This document shows positions 33,114-41,799 of a stretch of 64,000 bases of DNA, piece by piece. Below the pieces are notes generated by a model, which was given only the letters and a program-made list of their open reading frames with translations, did no database searches and was not told the DNA's origin. This stretch comes from an uncultured Verrucomicrobiales bacterium (GTDB lineage Bacteria; Verrucomicrobiota; Verrucomicrobiia; Verrucomicrobiales; Akkermansiaceae): contig CASICJ010000047.1 in the NCBI GenBank assembly GCA_949373085.1, positions 53,111 to 117,110 on the forward strand. Direction: 5' to 3'. A program made the translations under genes and the position numbers. Every line of letters starts with the position of its first letter. The first letter of the stretch is position 1.

Positions 33114-34103
33114 ATGAGTGATTCGATGCAAGCTGCCGAAGGATCTGACCAAGAGCGGATCACGCTATTGGGCATCAAGGATCTTTCTATGCCAGTGCGG
33201 GCAATGGGTTTTGGAGCTCTTGGGGTTCTGGTGCTGATCTATTTTATCTACCCTGCTTACCCTTCCTTTGTTCATAAAACTCTAGCGACGTGGACCTGGG
33301 GGGCATGTAATCCACTTACTAATTTTTTACATGGTCGATTTGTGCCGGTGGCATTTGGGGTGATGATTTGGATGGCTTATCAGAAGACCAAAAAAGCGGG
33401 TGCAAAGCCTTCCTATGCAGGTCTTCCCGTTCTCTTACTGGGACTCTTGTTTTTCTTGATATCAATGCGGACGATCCAACCACGATTGGCATTAATTGGC
33501 GCTCCGTTCGTGGTGATTGGATTTACCTACTACCTCTTCGGGTTTCAGATCGCAAAGCATATCATTTTTCCGTCCTTCTTCTTATGGTTTTCGGTTCCGG
33601 TTCCAGGACTCGAAGCGATCCTGACGGGGAACCTACAGGTTTTGATAACGAAAGCTTGTTATCATACCGGCATCTTTCTGGGTATGGATCTCGTTAATAC
33701 TGGAGCCGATATTTATATTGGTGGGAGTAGCGTGAAAGTTGCCGAAGGCTGTAGTGGAATTCGCTCACTGATGGCCCTCACAATGATCGCCGCCGTCTAT
33801 GCTAACTACACCCAAAAATCTCTTTGGAAAAAAGCCTTTCTATTTGCCCTAGCTCTTCCTTTGGCGATTGCTGGCAATTTCCTACGAATCTTTACCATTC
33901 TTGTTCTAGCGCAGTTTGGTTATGCTGATTTTGGCACGGGAACTTGGCATGACTGGGCTGGGCTGTTGATCTTCTTTCCCATTGCTCTTTCAGGGCTCTA
34001 TTTGGCAGACTACCTCCTCAATTTCAAAGAGAAGCGATCTAAGCGGGTCAAGAGAACTGTCAAAAAGTCACACAAGGCGGTTAAGGAGGAAGCAACGTTA
34101 TGA
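33114..34103 (+). CDS. Exosortase (Xrt family)
   Basis: 329 aa from ATG at 33114. About 8 TM helices. The catalytic triad of the family is present: Cys in AEGCSGIRSL, Arg in GNFLRIFTI and His in GTWHDWAG. A basic, Lys/Arg-rich C-terminal tail follows. Exosortases cleave PEP-CTERM-type sorting signals at the inner membrane and are genetically linked to exopolysaccharide genes, as here. The next gene, overlapping by four bases, encodes an EpsI-type protein. Subtype (XrtA/B/C...) was not assigned. A possible substrate is the 55-aa protein at 31096. Confidence 0.94.
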   Translation: MSDSMQAAEGSDQERITLLGIKDLSMPVRAMGFGALGVLVLIYFIYPAYPSFVHKTLATWTWGACNPLTNFLHGRFVPVAFGVMIWMAYQKTKKAGAKPSYAGLPVLLLGLLFFLISMRTIQPRLALIGAPFVVIGFTYYLFGFQIAKHIIFPSFFLWFSVPVPGLEAILTGNLQVLITKACYHTGIFLGMDLVNTGADIYIGGSSVKVAEGCSGIRSLMALTMIAAVYANYTQKSLWKKAFLFALALPLAIAGNFLRIFTILVLAQFGYADFGTGTWHDWAGLLIFFPIALSGLYLADYLLNFKEKRSKRVKRTVKKSHKAVKEEATL

Positions 34104-34894
34104 AAAAGCGTCTAGTTATTCTGAGTTTGATCGTGGCGGTATTTGCCGGGATCGTAATGGTATTTCCTGAAAGTCCGGGAATGAAACCCTCCCGTCTTGG
34201 CAAAAGTCTTCCCGCGATGGTCGGAAGTTGGACCGGCAAGCCCGAAGAGCCCGGTGCGGCGGAAAAGGAGAAGCTTGCCAAAGATACTGAATTCGAGCGA
34301 ATGCGTTATGAGGATAAAGCTGGGCAACTGCCATCAGTTCAGACTTCCATTGTTTTTTCTGGAAGAAATCTCAGTCAGAGTATCCACCAACCGGAAGTAT
34401 GTCTTGACGCCCAAGGTTGGGAATTCATGGCTCAAAAGCGTGATGAGTGGAAGGGGCTTCTTCCCGGGGAGGAGGTTTTACCGGTGAAGCAAATCTTGTG
34501 CCGGCGCGTGCTGTTTCGAAAAACCGAAGAAGGCGACTATGAGGATATCGTTCTTCCAAATGGAGAGAAGGCCTATATTTGGCGGGTTTTTTACTATACC
34601 TTCTTCGGCCACGAAACGATCGTTTCGGGCCATTACCAGCGCACGGCTGAAGATATCAAGGACCGGCTCTTTAAGGGGCATGACCAGCGATGGGCGTATG
34701 CTACATTTTCCTCTTTAGTGACTCAGAAGCATCGCGATCAGGGTCTACGTTTTGAAGCGGGAGCCGGGCTTGACGAAAAGCAAACGGAAGCCCATATCAA
34801 ATCGTTTCTTAAAGTGCTGCTTCCAATCGTAGTCTCCCCGCCGGGCGAGGGATATGATGAGTCACTGGCCAACGGGAAAAATATTGGGTCATGA
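34100..34894 (+). CDS. EpsI-type exosortase-associated protein (DUF3485)
   Basis: 264 aa. An N-terminal TM/signal helix (RLVILSLIVAVFAGIVMVF), then the conserved 'LPAMVGSWTGKP' and 'SIHQPEVCLDAQGWEF', the signature of EpsI/DUF3485 proteins that accompany exosortases. Other landmarks are 'YIWRVFYYTFFGHETIVSGHY' at about 160-180 and a helical C-terminus. Function is unproven, probably assisting exosortase action or polysaccharide assembly in the periplasm. It is coupled to its neighbours by ATGA overlaps on both sides. Confidence 0.9.
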   Translation: MKKRLVILSLIVAVFAGIVMVFPESPGMKPSRLGKSLPAMVGSWTGKPEEPGAAEKEKLAKDTEFERMRYEDKAGQLPSVQTSIVFSGRNLSQSIHQPEVCLDAQGWEFMAQKRDEWKGLLPGEEVLPVKQILCRRVLFRKTEEGDYEDIVLPNGEKAYIWRVFYYTFFGHETIVSGHYQRTAEDIKDRLFKGHDQRWAYATFSSLVTQKHRDQGLRFEAGAGLDEKQTEAHIKSFLKVLLPIVVSPPGEGYDESLANGKNIGS

Positions 34895-36300
34895 AGGTAA
34901 GGGGGACAACGCAGCACTTTTCGATTCAGGCTTTGCAGATTTGCGATGCCTTCTTGATCTGGTTGGGATTTGTGATCGCTTCGCTCGTTCATGGGCCGAT
35001 CAGACAACTCCTAGGGATGCCTTCGATTGGGGAAGACGGGTTTAAGGGAACGGTCTGGATCATTTTTGTCGTGGTGCCCCTGACGCCTCTTGTGCTGGAG
35101 CGTTTTGGATTTTACGATCGATTGCTCTCCAGGCAAAGATTCCAAAGTAGCAGCATTCTTTTCCGGGCGATGTTGGCGGTGGTTTTGATTACAACTCTCA
35201 TCGCGGTTTTTGGGAAATACTCCGACACTAGGCGACTCGTGCTGGGTTCTGGTCTCCTCTTCAGCTCGGTCTTTTTATGGTTTCGTAGTCGTTTAACTAC
35301 GAAGTTCTTAAAGTCGAGAGCAGCTTCGGAAGGCTATCTTGAGCGAGTTGTGCTTGCTGGGGCGCCGAGGGAAACAGGTCTATTTCTTGAGGATCTTGAG
35401 TCCGAGATTTTAGAAACTTGGAGGATTGTTGCGCATTTCGATCTCGAGACTAAATCGGTCGAGGAACTGGACGAGTTGATTAAACACGAATCGATTCAGC
35501 GGGTCGTTTTTCTGACGGGGCATGCGGAGTTTTCTCGTGTCGCACGGGCTGTTGAGACCTGCGAGTTGCAGGGAGTGGAGGCTTGGATTGGGGCAACATT
35601 CTTGAGGGCCCAGGTCGCCCGGCCCAGTTTCGATGCAGTGGCTGGACAGCCAATGCTGGTTTTCCGTTCTACTCCTGAATTATCGTGGCAGCTCTTTGCC
35701 AAGAAGCTTGTTGATATGATAGGAGCGCTCGTGATTATCATTTTGACCTTTCCACTTTGGCTTCTGGCAATGGTTGGAATCAAGTTGGCTAGTCCGGGAT
35801 CTCCGGTAATTTTTACTCAGAAGCGAGCTGGGCTTTATGGGAAATCCTTTTCGATCTACAAGTTCCGAACGATGATACCCGACGCGGACCAAATGTTGGA
35901 AAAGATAAAGCAGGACCACGGGAACGAGGTGGATGGACCGGCTTTCAAATTGGCTTCCGACCCGAGGATCTTTCCTTTTGGGAGATTCTTGCGTAAGTAT
36001 AGTATCGACGAGTTGCCCCAGATGATAAATGTGTTGAAAGGAGAGATGAGTTTGGTTGGCCCGCGCCCTCTGCCTCTTCACGAGATTGAGGCCATCAAAC
36101 AATCATCGCATCGTCGTCGTTTAAGTATGAAACCTGGTGTGACCTGCCTCTGGCAAATTAGCGGGCGAAGTGATATCACTGACTTTGAAGAATGGGTGAA
36201 ACTTGATGTTGCGTATATTGATCGTTGGTCTCTGTGGGAGGATTTTCTAATTTTGATTAAGACCGTCCCTGCGGTTCTATTTAGCAAAGGAGCAAAATGA
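34891..36300 (+). CDS. Undecaprenyl-phosphate glycosyl-1-phosphate transferase (WcaJ-like polyprenyl GPT)
   Basis: 469 aa. Four to five N-terminal TM helices, a cytoplasmic CoA-binding/Rossmann-like region (ERVVLAGAPRETGLF), a further TM helix (MIGALVIIILTFPLWLLAMV) and the C-terminal bacterial sugar transferase domain. The latter carries 'IFTQKRAGLYGKSFSIYKFR', 'SIDELPQMINVLKGEMSLVG', PRPL and 'PGVTCLWQISGRSDI'. It starts exopolysaccharide repeat-unit synthesis by loading a sugar-1-P onto the lipid carrier at the inner membrane. It overlaps both EpsI and the O-antigen ligase-like gene by ATGA. Confidence 0.93.
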   Translation: MKVRGTTQHFSIQALQICDAFLIWLGFVIASLVHGPIRQLLGMPSIGEDGFKGTVWIIFVVVPLTPLVLERFGFYDRLLSRQRFQSSSILFRAMLAVVLITTLIAVFGKYSDTRRLVLGSGLLFSSVFLWFRSRLTTKFLKSRAASEGYLERVVLAGAPRETGLFLEDLESEILETWRIVAHFDLETKSVEELDELIKHESIQRVVFLTGHAEFSRVARAVETCELQGVEAWIGATFLRAQVARPSFDAVAGQPMLVFRSTPELSWQLFAKKLVDMIGALVIIILTFPLWLLAMVGIKLASPGSPVIFTQKRAGLYGKSFSIYKFRTMIPDADQMLEKIKQDHGNEVDGPAFKLASDPRIFPFGRFLRKYSIDELPQMINVLKGEMSLVGPRPLPLHEIEAIKQSSHRRRLSMKPGVTCLWQISGRSDITDFEEWVKLDVAYIDRWSLWEDFLILIKTVPAVLFSKGAK

Positions 36301-38501
36301 ATAAATTATCTAATTTGGCCCTCGGATTGTGCGCTGTATTTTTTGCAATCATTGCCGTCACTGGGATTGACCTAATTACGAGTCGCATCGGGGTCGGGCT
36401 GGCCGGCTTAGGATTGACACTGTGCGTTGTCTCAATTTTGAGAGTCCTTAATCCACCGCAGGGTAGTCGTCCCTGGCTCACTATTTTTTCGCTTCTAGGG
36501 GCAGGATATTTAGTGGGGCGGGCTCTCTTGGGAGGACCGGAGGGTTTGGCCGTTCATGATGTTGCTCTCGTTTTATCGGCAATAGGAATTTATCTCTCGG
36601 TTAGCTCAGCAGGAAGGGAAGTAAGAGGCTTTTGGATCATGCTTTTGGCAATTGTGGGTATGGCAAATGTGGGACTCGCATTTTCTCAATTAGGTTTGGA
36701 GAACTCCTTTTACTTTTGGCAATCAGGAGGTGCAGATGAAGGTCATGCCATTGGACTGTTCGCCCATTATAATGCCTTTGCTTCCTTCTTAAATGGTACT
36801 GTTTTCTTCTTCCTCTCGTATACTTTTTTCGGAAGGAATGTCGCAGCACGTTGGGCGTGTGCTCTGCTAAGCGTAGGCTTGATCGTTTGTCTTGTGATGA
36901 GTCAATCACGGGGTGGATGGCTTTCGTTTGTGGTGGGCGGGTCGTTGTGGATGGTTCTTCTAACTTTGTTCTTAAAGCAACGGCGCAGTAAATTCTTGGG
37001 CATTGTATCTATTGCGGTTGTGGCGCTCGGAGTTGGGGGGATTGTGAGCTCGGTTTGGATGGTTCAAAGAATTACCGAGAAACGTGTGGAGAAGTACGAG
37101 GAAGATACGGGGCGAAAAGTCGAAGCCAAGGTCAGTGACGGTGGGCGAATGGCATTTCAGCAAATGGGATTTGAAATCTTTCTTGATTCTCCGGTTGTGG
37201 GTGGAGGCGCACGTGCCTTTTCATACCGTGCGCTCGAAAAATGGGATCCGGATACTCTGGAGTTGTGGATGGGAGATCCGGAATTTGCTCATAATGAATT
37301 CATTCAGCTCCTCTCCGATTATGGTCTTGTGGGATTTGTTCTCATTCTCATCCTGTTGTTGATCCATGGGATTGTTGGAGTCATAAATTTGGTGAGCGAG
37401 GATGATCGTGATTCCGGACTTTCTATTTGGCAGCTGGGGGCTGCTGGCGGGTTGGTGGCGATGCTTTGCCAGTCATACTTCAGCTTTATTTTTCACTTCC
37501 CGGCATGCGTGGTTCTTTGCGCCTTTCAACTCGCAATTCTTGCAAGTCGATCCAAACGCCGGCCAGTCTTTCGGTTCACCGAACTAACGATTGGGATTGG
37601 CGGATTGGCGGTTGCGGCCGCTCTGGTGTTCCTTGGAGTGAATTTCTTTAAAGGATATGTACTTTCCAAGACTGCCATTGGACAACTCGCGGCGGCAGAA
37701 TCAGCGGACGAGGTTTTTAGGGGACTCGAAACATTGGAAGAAGCTGGTGATCGGTCATGGGATCCAAAGTCTTTTGAGATTGTTGCCCGACGGGCGATGT
37801 TGGAAGCCAATGCTGCGCTGGAGGAAAAAGATTCTGCCCTTGCTGAGCAATTCAATCTTCGGGCGAAAGCGGCTTTTGAGCGTGCACTTGAACTTAATCC
37901 AAATTTCTCTGCGGCTTTGGCGGGTCTTCCGAGAGTTGAAGATGCCCTTGGCAATCACGTAGCAGCTCAGGAAGGCCATCAGAAGGCGATGAAGTTGATC
38001 TGGGCCAGAGAAATTAAATTGCGGCCTTATTTTCACGCTGCCAGAAGCTCATTCTTGCAAGCGTTAAAATCCGACAACGAAGCGACTGCTATGGACCTGC
38101 TGCGTGAAGCAAAATCGCGTATTTTGAAAAGGCGAAAAATCTTAGAGCCTAGACGGGAATTAGATGAAGAGAAAGAGATCCGGGGGATCATTCAGGCCTG
38201 GCTTAACTATTATGAAGGTAGAGCGATTTTCCAGCGAGGGAATGATATTTGGATAAATGGCAATCCCCGAAATCCCGAACTGGCCCTAGCATTCCTTTTG
38301 GAGGCTCAAACTCGATATCAGCTTTCGGAGAAGCTTGTAAAAGGAAAAGATCTACGCTTTGGAAAGGAAGCTAAGCAGCTCAAAGTTAGCGTGGAAACTC
38401 TTGAAGCTGCACAATATCAGCCTGTAAAGCTATCCAAGGAACAGATTCGGAATGCCATCGGGCAGGAAGCGGTCCTTGATTCCGATTCGACGACCCGTTA
38501 A
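36297..38501 (+). CDS. O-antigen ligase/polymerase-like protein with C-terminal TPR-type region
   Basis: 734 aa. The first ~430 residues hold about 11-12 TM helices, with the Wzy_C signature around 'GLFAHYNAFASFLNGTVF' and 'VMSQSRGGWLSFVVGG' and a large periplasmic loop containing 'VVGGGARAFSYRALEKW'. The last ~290 residues are soluble and helical, with TPR-like 'LRAKAAFERALELNPNFSAAL'. Ligases and polymerases of this family join lipid-linked repeat units. The fused repeat region, longer than usual, may recruit partner proteins. It is the last gene of the exosortase-EPS operon. The stop lies 12 bases before prs. Confidence 0.85.
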   Translation: MNKLSNLALGLCAVFFAIIAVTGIDLITSRIGVGLAGLGLTLCVVSILRVLNPPQGSRPWLTIFSLLGAGYLVGRALLGGPEGLAVHDVALVLSAIGIYLSVSSAGREVRGFWIMLLAIVGMANVGLAFSQLGLENSFYFWQSGGADEGHAIGLFAHYNAFASFLNGTVFFFLSYTFFGRNVAARWACALLSVGLIVCLVMSQSRGGWLSFVVGGSLWMVLLTLFLKQRRSKFLGIVSIAVVALGVGGIVSSVWMVQRITEKRVEKYEEDTGRKVEAKVSDGGRMAFQQMGFEIFLDSPVVGGGARAFSYRALEKWDPDTLELWMGDPEFAHNEFIQLLSDYGLVGFVLILILLLIHGIVGVINLVSEDDRDSGLSIWQLGAAGGLVAMLCQSYFSFIFHFPACVVLCAFQLAILASRSKRRPVFRFTELTIGIGGLAVAAALVFLGVNFFKGYVLSKTAIGQLAAAESADEVFRGLETLEEAGDRSWDPKSFEIVARRAMLEANAALEEKDSALAEQFNLRAKAAFERALELNPNFSAALAGLPRVEDALGNHVAAQEGHQKAMKLIWAREIKLRPYFHAARSSFLQALKSDNEATAMDLLREAKSRILKRRKILEPRRELDEEKEIRGIIQAWLNYYEGRAIFQRGNDIWINGNPRNPELALAFLLEAQTRYQLSEKLVKGKDLRFGKEAKQLKVSVETLEAAQYQPVKLSKEQIRNAIGQEAVLDSDSTTR

Positions 38502-38513
38502 GTCTTTTCACAG

Positions 38514-39476
38514 ATGACTTCTAATTTCGGCATGAAACTCTTCTCTGGTTCAGCTCACCATGCACTTGCTGCCGACATCGCAACTTGTCTCGACTGCCCT
38601 CTCGCTGACGTGAGTGTCACCGCATTTCCTGATGGTGAGACCTTCGTAAAGATTAACGAAAATATCCGCGGAGAAGACGTCTACATCATTCAGCCGACTT
38701 GTCCGCCTACCAATCATAACCTCATGGAGCTCATGATTATGGTGGATGCAGCAAAGCGAGCTAGTGCGGGTCGTATTAACGCAGTTATCCCGTTCTTCGG
38801 ATATGCTCGGCAAGATCGCAAGGACCAGCCCCGCGTGCCTATTACAGCTAAGCTGGTGGCCGATCTTCTTTCTGCTGCTGGGGTCGATCGCGTGGTCACC
38901 CTTGATCTCCACGCTGCCCAGATTCAGGGATTCTTTAATATCCCAGTCGATCATCTATACGGGAAACCTATCGTTATTCGTGAGCTTCGTGCGCGATTTG
39001 GCGATAATTGTGAGAATCTGACTGTGGTTTCTCCGGATGTCGGTGGAGTAAAGATGGCCCGTGCCTACTCTGATGCCCTCGGCGCAAGGCTCGCAATCGT
39101 TGCAAAACACCGGGTTTCTGCCACTGAAGTCGAAGCCATGCAGGTCATTGGAGACGTCGAAGGGCGCGATGTTGTTCTCGTTGATGACATGACCGAGACT
39201 GCTGGAACGCTCTGTGCTGCTGCTGATATCTTGAAAGGACAGGGTGCAAAACGGATTTTTGCTGCTGTGACTCATGCTGTTATCGGTGAGCTCGGACACC
39301 GACGTATCGAGGAGTCCGCTATCGAGGAGGTGATCACCACCGATTCCACACCGGTCACTAAGCAGGGAAAAGTGACCCCTGTTTCTATTGCGGATCTTTT
39401 CGGCGAGGCCATTCAGCGCATTCATAATGGAAAATCGGTTACTTCTCTCTTTGACATTGACGCACCCTCCGTGTAA
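38514..39476 (+). CDS. prs: Ribose-phosphate pyrophosphokinase
   Basis: 320 aa, standard length. Motifs: 'VSVTAFPDGETFVKINENIR', 'DRKDQPRVPITAKLVADLL', 'VVTLDLHAAQIQGFFNIPVD' and the PRPP-binding loop DVVLVDDMTETAGTL. It makes PRPP from ribose-5-P and ATP for nucleotide, His and Trp synthesis. It is followed by rplY and pth, a common housekeeping order. Confidence 0.97.
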   Translation: MTSNFGMKLFSGSAHHALAADIATCLDCPLADVSVTAFPDGETFVKINENIRGEDVYIIQPTCPPTNHNLMELMIMVDAAKRASAGRINAVIPFFGYARQDRKDQPRVPITAKLVADLLSAAGVDRVVTLDLHAAQIQGFFNIPVDHLYGKPIVIRELRARFGDNCENLTVVSPDVGGVKMARAYSDALGARLAIVAKHRVSATEVEAMQVIGDVEGRDVVLVDDMTETAGTLCAAADILKGQGAKRIFAAVTHAVIGELGHRRIEESAIEEVITTDSTPVTKQGKVTPVSIADLFGEAIQRIHNGKSVTSLFDIDAPSV

Positions 39477-39526
39477 CCAACCGCCCCGCGCGGCATCCAC
39501 CGCTGGAAATTCAACCCATTCAAACC

Positions 39527-40159
39527 ATGGCGAAGACCCAAACTCTCAAGGCTGAAACCCGCAATCGCACCGGATCTGGTGTCCTCAAGCAAATGCGTCG
39601 GGAAGGCTACATTCCTTCCGTCGTTTACGGAAAGGGCTCCGAAAACATAAACATTAAGGTCAACACCAAGTCCCTTACCGATATGCTGGCTCGCAGTGCC
39701 TCGGAAAGTATCCTTGTGGATCTTGAGATCGATGGTGGCCAATCACGGACCGCTTTCCTCCAATCCACTCAGCACAACGCGCTCAGCGGTGCTTTGGTTC
39801 ATGCTGACTTCCTGGCTGTGACCGAGGGAATGAGGATTAGTGCGACCATTCCTGTGGAGGTTCACGGCGAGCCTGCAGGTGTGAAAGCTGGTGGTATCGT
39901 TGAGCAGCTTATTCGTGATCTTGATATTTCTTGTTCTCCACAGGATCTGCCAGAGAAAATCGATGCTAACATCGAGCACCTTGAAGTAGGTGATTCCATC
40001 ACGATCGGTGATCTTGATATCCCTGAAGGTGTTGAGCCGACTCTCGCTGCTGAAGTCCTTGTCGCGATTGTTAATGAGTCCCGAGTCACCAAATCTGATG
40101 ATGAGGAGGCCGGAGAAGAGACTGTCGAAGCTCCTGTCGAAGCGGCCGCAGCCGAGTAA
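39527..40159 (+). CDS. rplY: 50S ribosomal protein L25 (long/CTC form)
   Basis: 210 aa. N-terminal L25 5S-rRNA-binding domain (about 1-95; 'RNRTGSGVLKQMRREGYIPS', 'VVYGKGSENINIKV') and the C-terminal TL5 beta domain (about 100-190; 'GVKAGGIVEQLIRDLDISCS', 'DITIGD'-like). An acidic, Ala-rich tail (EEAGEETVEAPVEAAAAE) follows. This is the two-domain CTC/TL5 form, stress-associated in other bacteria. It lies between prs and pth. Confidence 0.95.
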   Translation: MAKTQTLKAETRNRTGSGVLKQMRREGYIPSVVYGKGSENINIKVNTKSLTDMLARSASESILVDLEIDGGQSRTAFLQSTQHNALSGALVHADFLAVTEGMRISATIPVEVHGEPAGVKAGGIVEQLIRDLDISCSPQDLPEKIDANIEHLEVGDSITIGDLDIPEGVEPTLAAEVLVAIVNESRVTKSDDEEAGEETVEAPVEAAAAE

Positions 40160-40181
40160 TCTTTATCTACCCTATCATTTC

Positions 40182-40215
40182 AAAACGTCCGGTCCTGTAT
40201 GGCTTGGGCGTTTTT
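40182..40215 (+). terminator. Terminator after rplY
   Basis: Stem AAAACGTCC/GGGCGTTTT (one G-T wobble) with a 15-base loop and five T. It separates prs-rplY from pth-rpsF-ssb. Confidence 0.8.
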
Positions 40216-40253
40216 CTTTGGCGGTTCTTTAGACATTCATTACTCTCCTTGTC

Positions 40254-40904
40254 GTGAGCCTTAAATGCATTGTTGGCCTCGGAAATCCGGGTGACAAATA
40301 CTTGAATACCCGCCACAATATCGGGTTTCGGGTTCTTGATGTTCTCGCAGATCGTAATGGGCAGAAATTTTGGCTCGAAAACAAGTGGGAATCGCGGACC
40401 TGTAAAGTGGGCGAAACCTTGCTGGTTCAACCCCTAACTTACATGAATGAAAGTGGTCGCGCGATTGGCTCGCTGGCCCGGTTTTTCCGTTGGCAGCCGG
40501 AGGAGATCCTCGTTGTTTTTGATGATATTTCTCTGCCGCTTGGCAACCTTCGTTTTCGCATGAGTGGTGGGCACGGCGGGCATAATGGCGTGCGCTCACT
40601 TCTTTCTCACCTCCCAACTGAAAAATTTCCCCGACTAAAATTGGGTATTAGTGGAGCTGCTGGAGAGCAACTTGTGGGCCACGTCCTAGGTGACTTTGCG
40701 GTCGGCGAACGCGAACTCGTTGAAAACACGCTTGCAAGAGCTGCCGATGCTGTTCAGCTTGCGATCCACAGCGGGCTTGAGAGGGCCTCAAACGAGTTCA
40801 ATACCAGAACTCCCAAAAAACCGAAAAAACCAACGGAAGAAGATGAATCGCAAGTACGAGGGCCTGATTGTCCTGAACGCCCAGGGGACCGAGACCAGCA
40901 TTGA
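40254..40904 (+). CDS. pth: Peptidyl-tRNA hydrolase
   Basis: 216 aa from GTG at 40254. Conserved blocks: 'IVGLGNPGDKYLNTRHNIGF' with the catalytic His, 'LLVQPLTYMNESGRAI' and 'FDDISLPLGNLRFRMSGGHGGHNG'. It releases tRNA from drop-off peptidyl-tRNA. The protein runs ~20 residues beyond the usual end with a Pro/Lys/Arg tail, because the frame continues through the start of rpsF. The two genes overlap by 62 bases. Confidence 0.96.
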   Translation: MSLKCIVGLGNPGDKYLNTRHNIGFRVLDVLADRNGQKFWLENKWESRTCKVGETLLVQPLTYMNESGRAIGSLARFFRWQPEEILVVFDDISLPLGNLRFRMSGGHGGHNGVRSLLSHLPTEKFPRLKLGISGAAGEQLVGHVLGDFAVGERELVENTLARAADAVQLAIHSGLERASNEFNTRTPKKPKKPTEEDESQVRGPDCPERPGDRDQH

Positions 40905-41130
40905 TGATCTAGTTAGCAATGTATCAAAAGAGCTCGAAGAAGAAGGTGCCAAGCTTGATGAGATCAAGCAACTTGGCCGCAAAAAGTTTGCCTACAACGC
41001 ACGGAAACTCGACGGAGGTCACTATGTGAACTACGTTTTCGAGGGTGAAGGCGATGTGATAGGAAAAATCAAAGAGCGCCTGAGCCTCAATAATTCGGTG
41101 CATCTTCAGCACTATCAACGCCTTTCTTAA
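40843..41130 (+). CDS. rpsF: 30S ribosomal protein S6
   Basis: 95 aa from ATG at 40843 (preceded by GGAAGAAG). S6 fold with 'MNRKYEGLIVLNAQGTETSI' at the N-terminus, 'GRKKFAYNARKLDGGHYVNY' in the middle and 'LNNSVHLQHYQRLS' at the end. It binds 16S rRNA with S18. The start lies inside the pth gene, so translation is probably coupled. ssb follows 21 bases later, but rpsR, the usual next gene, is absent here. Confidence 0.95.
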   Translation: MNRKYEGLIVLNAQGTETSIDDLVSNVSKELEEEGAKLDEIKQLGRKKFAYNARKLDGGHYVNYVFEGEGDVIGKIKERLSLNNSVHLQHYQRLS

Positions 41131-41151
41131 ACCTTAAGCTTTCCAATTGCT

Positions 41152-41640
41152 ATGGCCAACGTCAACAAAGTCATGCTTCTCGGGAATATTACCCGAGATC
41201 TCGAAGTTCGCTATACTCCCAAAGGAACCGCAGTCTGTGACCTCGGTATGGCAGTAAACCGAATCCGGACCGGCGATAATGGGGAGCGAATTGAGGAAGT
41301 CACTTATGTCGATGTCACCCTCTGGGGGCGTCAGGCCGAACTTGCCGGACAATACCTAAGCAAAGGCCGCTCAGTCTTCATTGAAGGTCGCCTCCAGCTT
41401 GATCAGTGGGATGATAAGCAAACCGGCCAGAAGCGTTCTCGTTTGCGTGTTGTTGGCGAGAATATGCAGTTCATCGGTGGCCAAGGTGGCAGCGCGAGTA
41501 ATCAAAGCGGCAGCGGAGCTCCTCCTCAGCAGTCAGCTCCTTCGGAGCAACAACAGTCTTCGCCGCCATCCCAGTCTAATCAAGGTGGAGCCGCTGCAGC
41601 AGAAAGCTTTGACAATGATGACGATGACATTCCGTTTTAA
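41152..41640 (+). CDS. ssb: Single-stranded DNA-binding protein
   Basis: 162 aa. OB fold in the first ~110 residues ('NKVMLLGNITRDLEVRYTPK', 'VDVTLWGRQAELAGQYLSKG', 'LRVVGENMQFIGG'), then a Gln/Ser/Gly-rich linker and the acidic tip DDDDIPF that recruits repair proteins. Replication, recombination and repair. It is the last gene of the pth-rpsF-ssb unit. A terminator follows. Confidence 0.97.
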   Translation: MANVNKVMLLGNITRDLEVRYTPKGTAVCDLGMAVNRIRTGDNGERIEEVTYVDVTLWGRQAELAGQYLSKGRSVFIEGRLQLDQWDDKQTGQKRSRLRVVGENMQFIGGQGGSASNQSGSGAPPQQSAPSEQQQSSPPSQSNQGGAAAAESFDNDDDDIPF

Positions 41641-41669
41641 GATCCGGAAGATTCGTAAAACACCATTTT

Positions 41670-41699
41670 AAGAAACCACCCAGAAATGGGTGGTTTCTT
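41670..41699 (+). terminator. Terminator after ssb
   Basis: Near-perfect stem AAGAAACCACCC/GGGTGGTTTCTT with a short loop, ending in T residues, between the convergent ssb and sulfatase genes. It could act in both directions. Confidence 0.88.
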
Positions 41700-41799
41700 G
41701 TTGGATCGGACTCACTTCGAAGATTTTGCGAGATTTGGAAATCTCCAGCTGCTGATAGCAAACTCAAAAAGATCACTATTGTTTTTAGAAGCTGGCACT

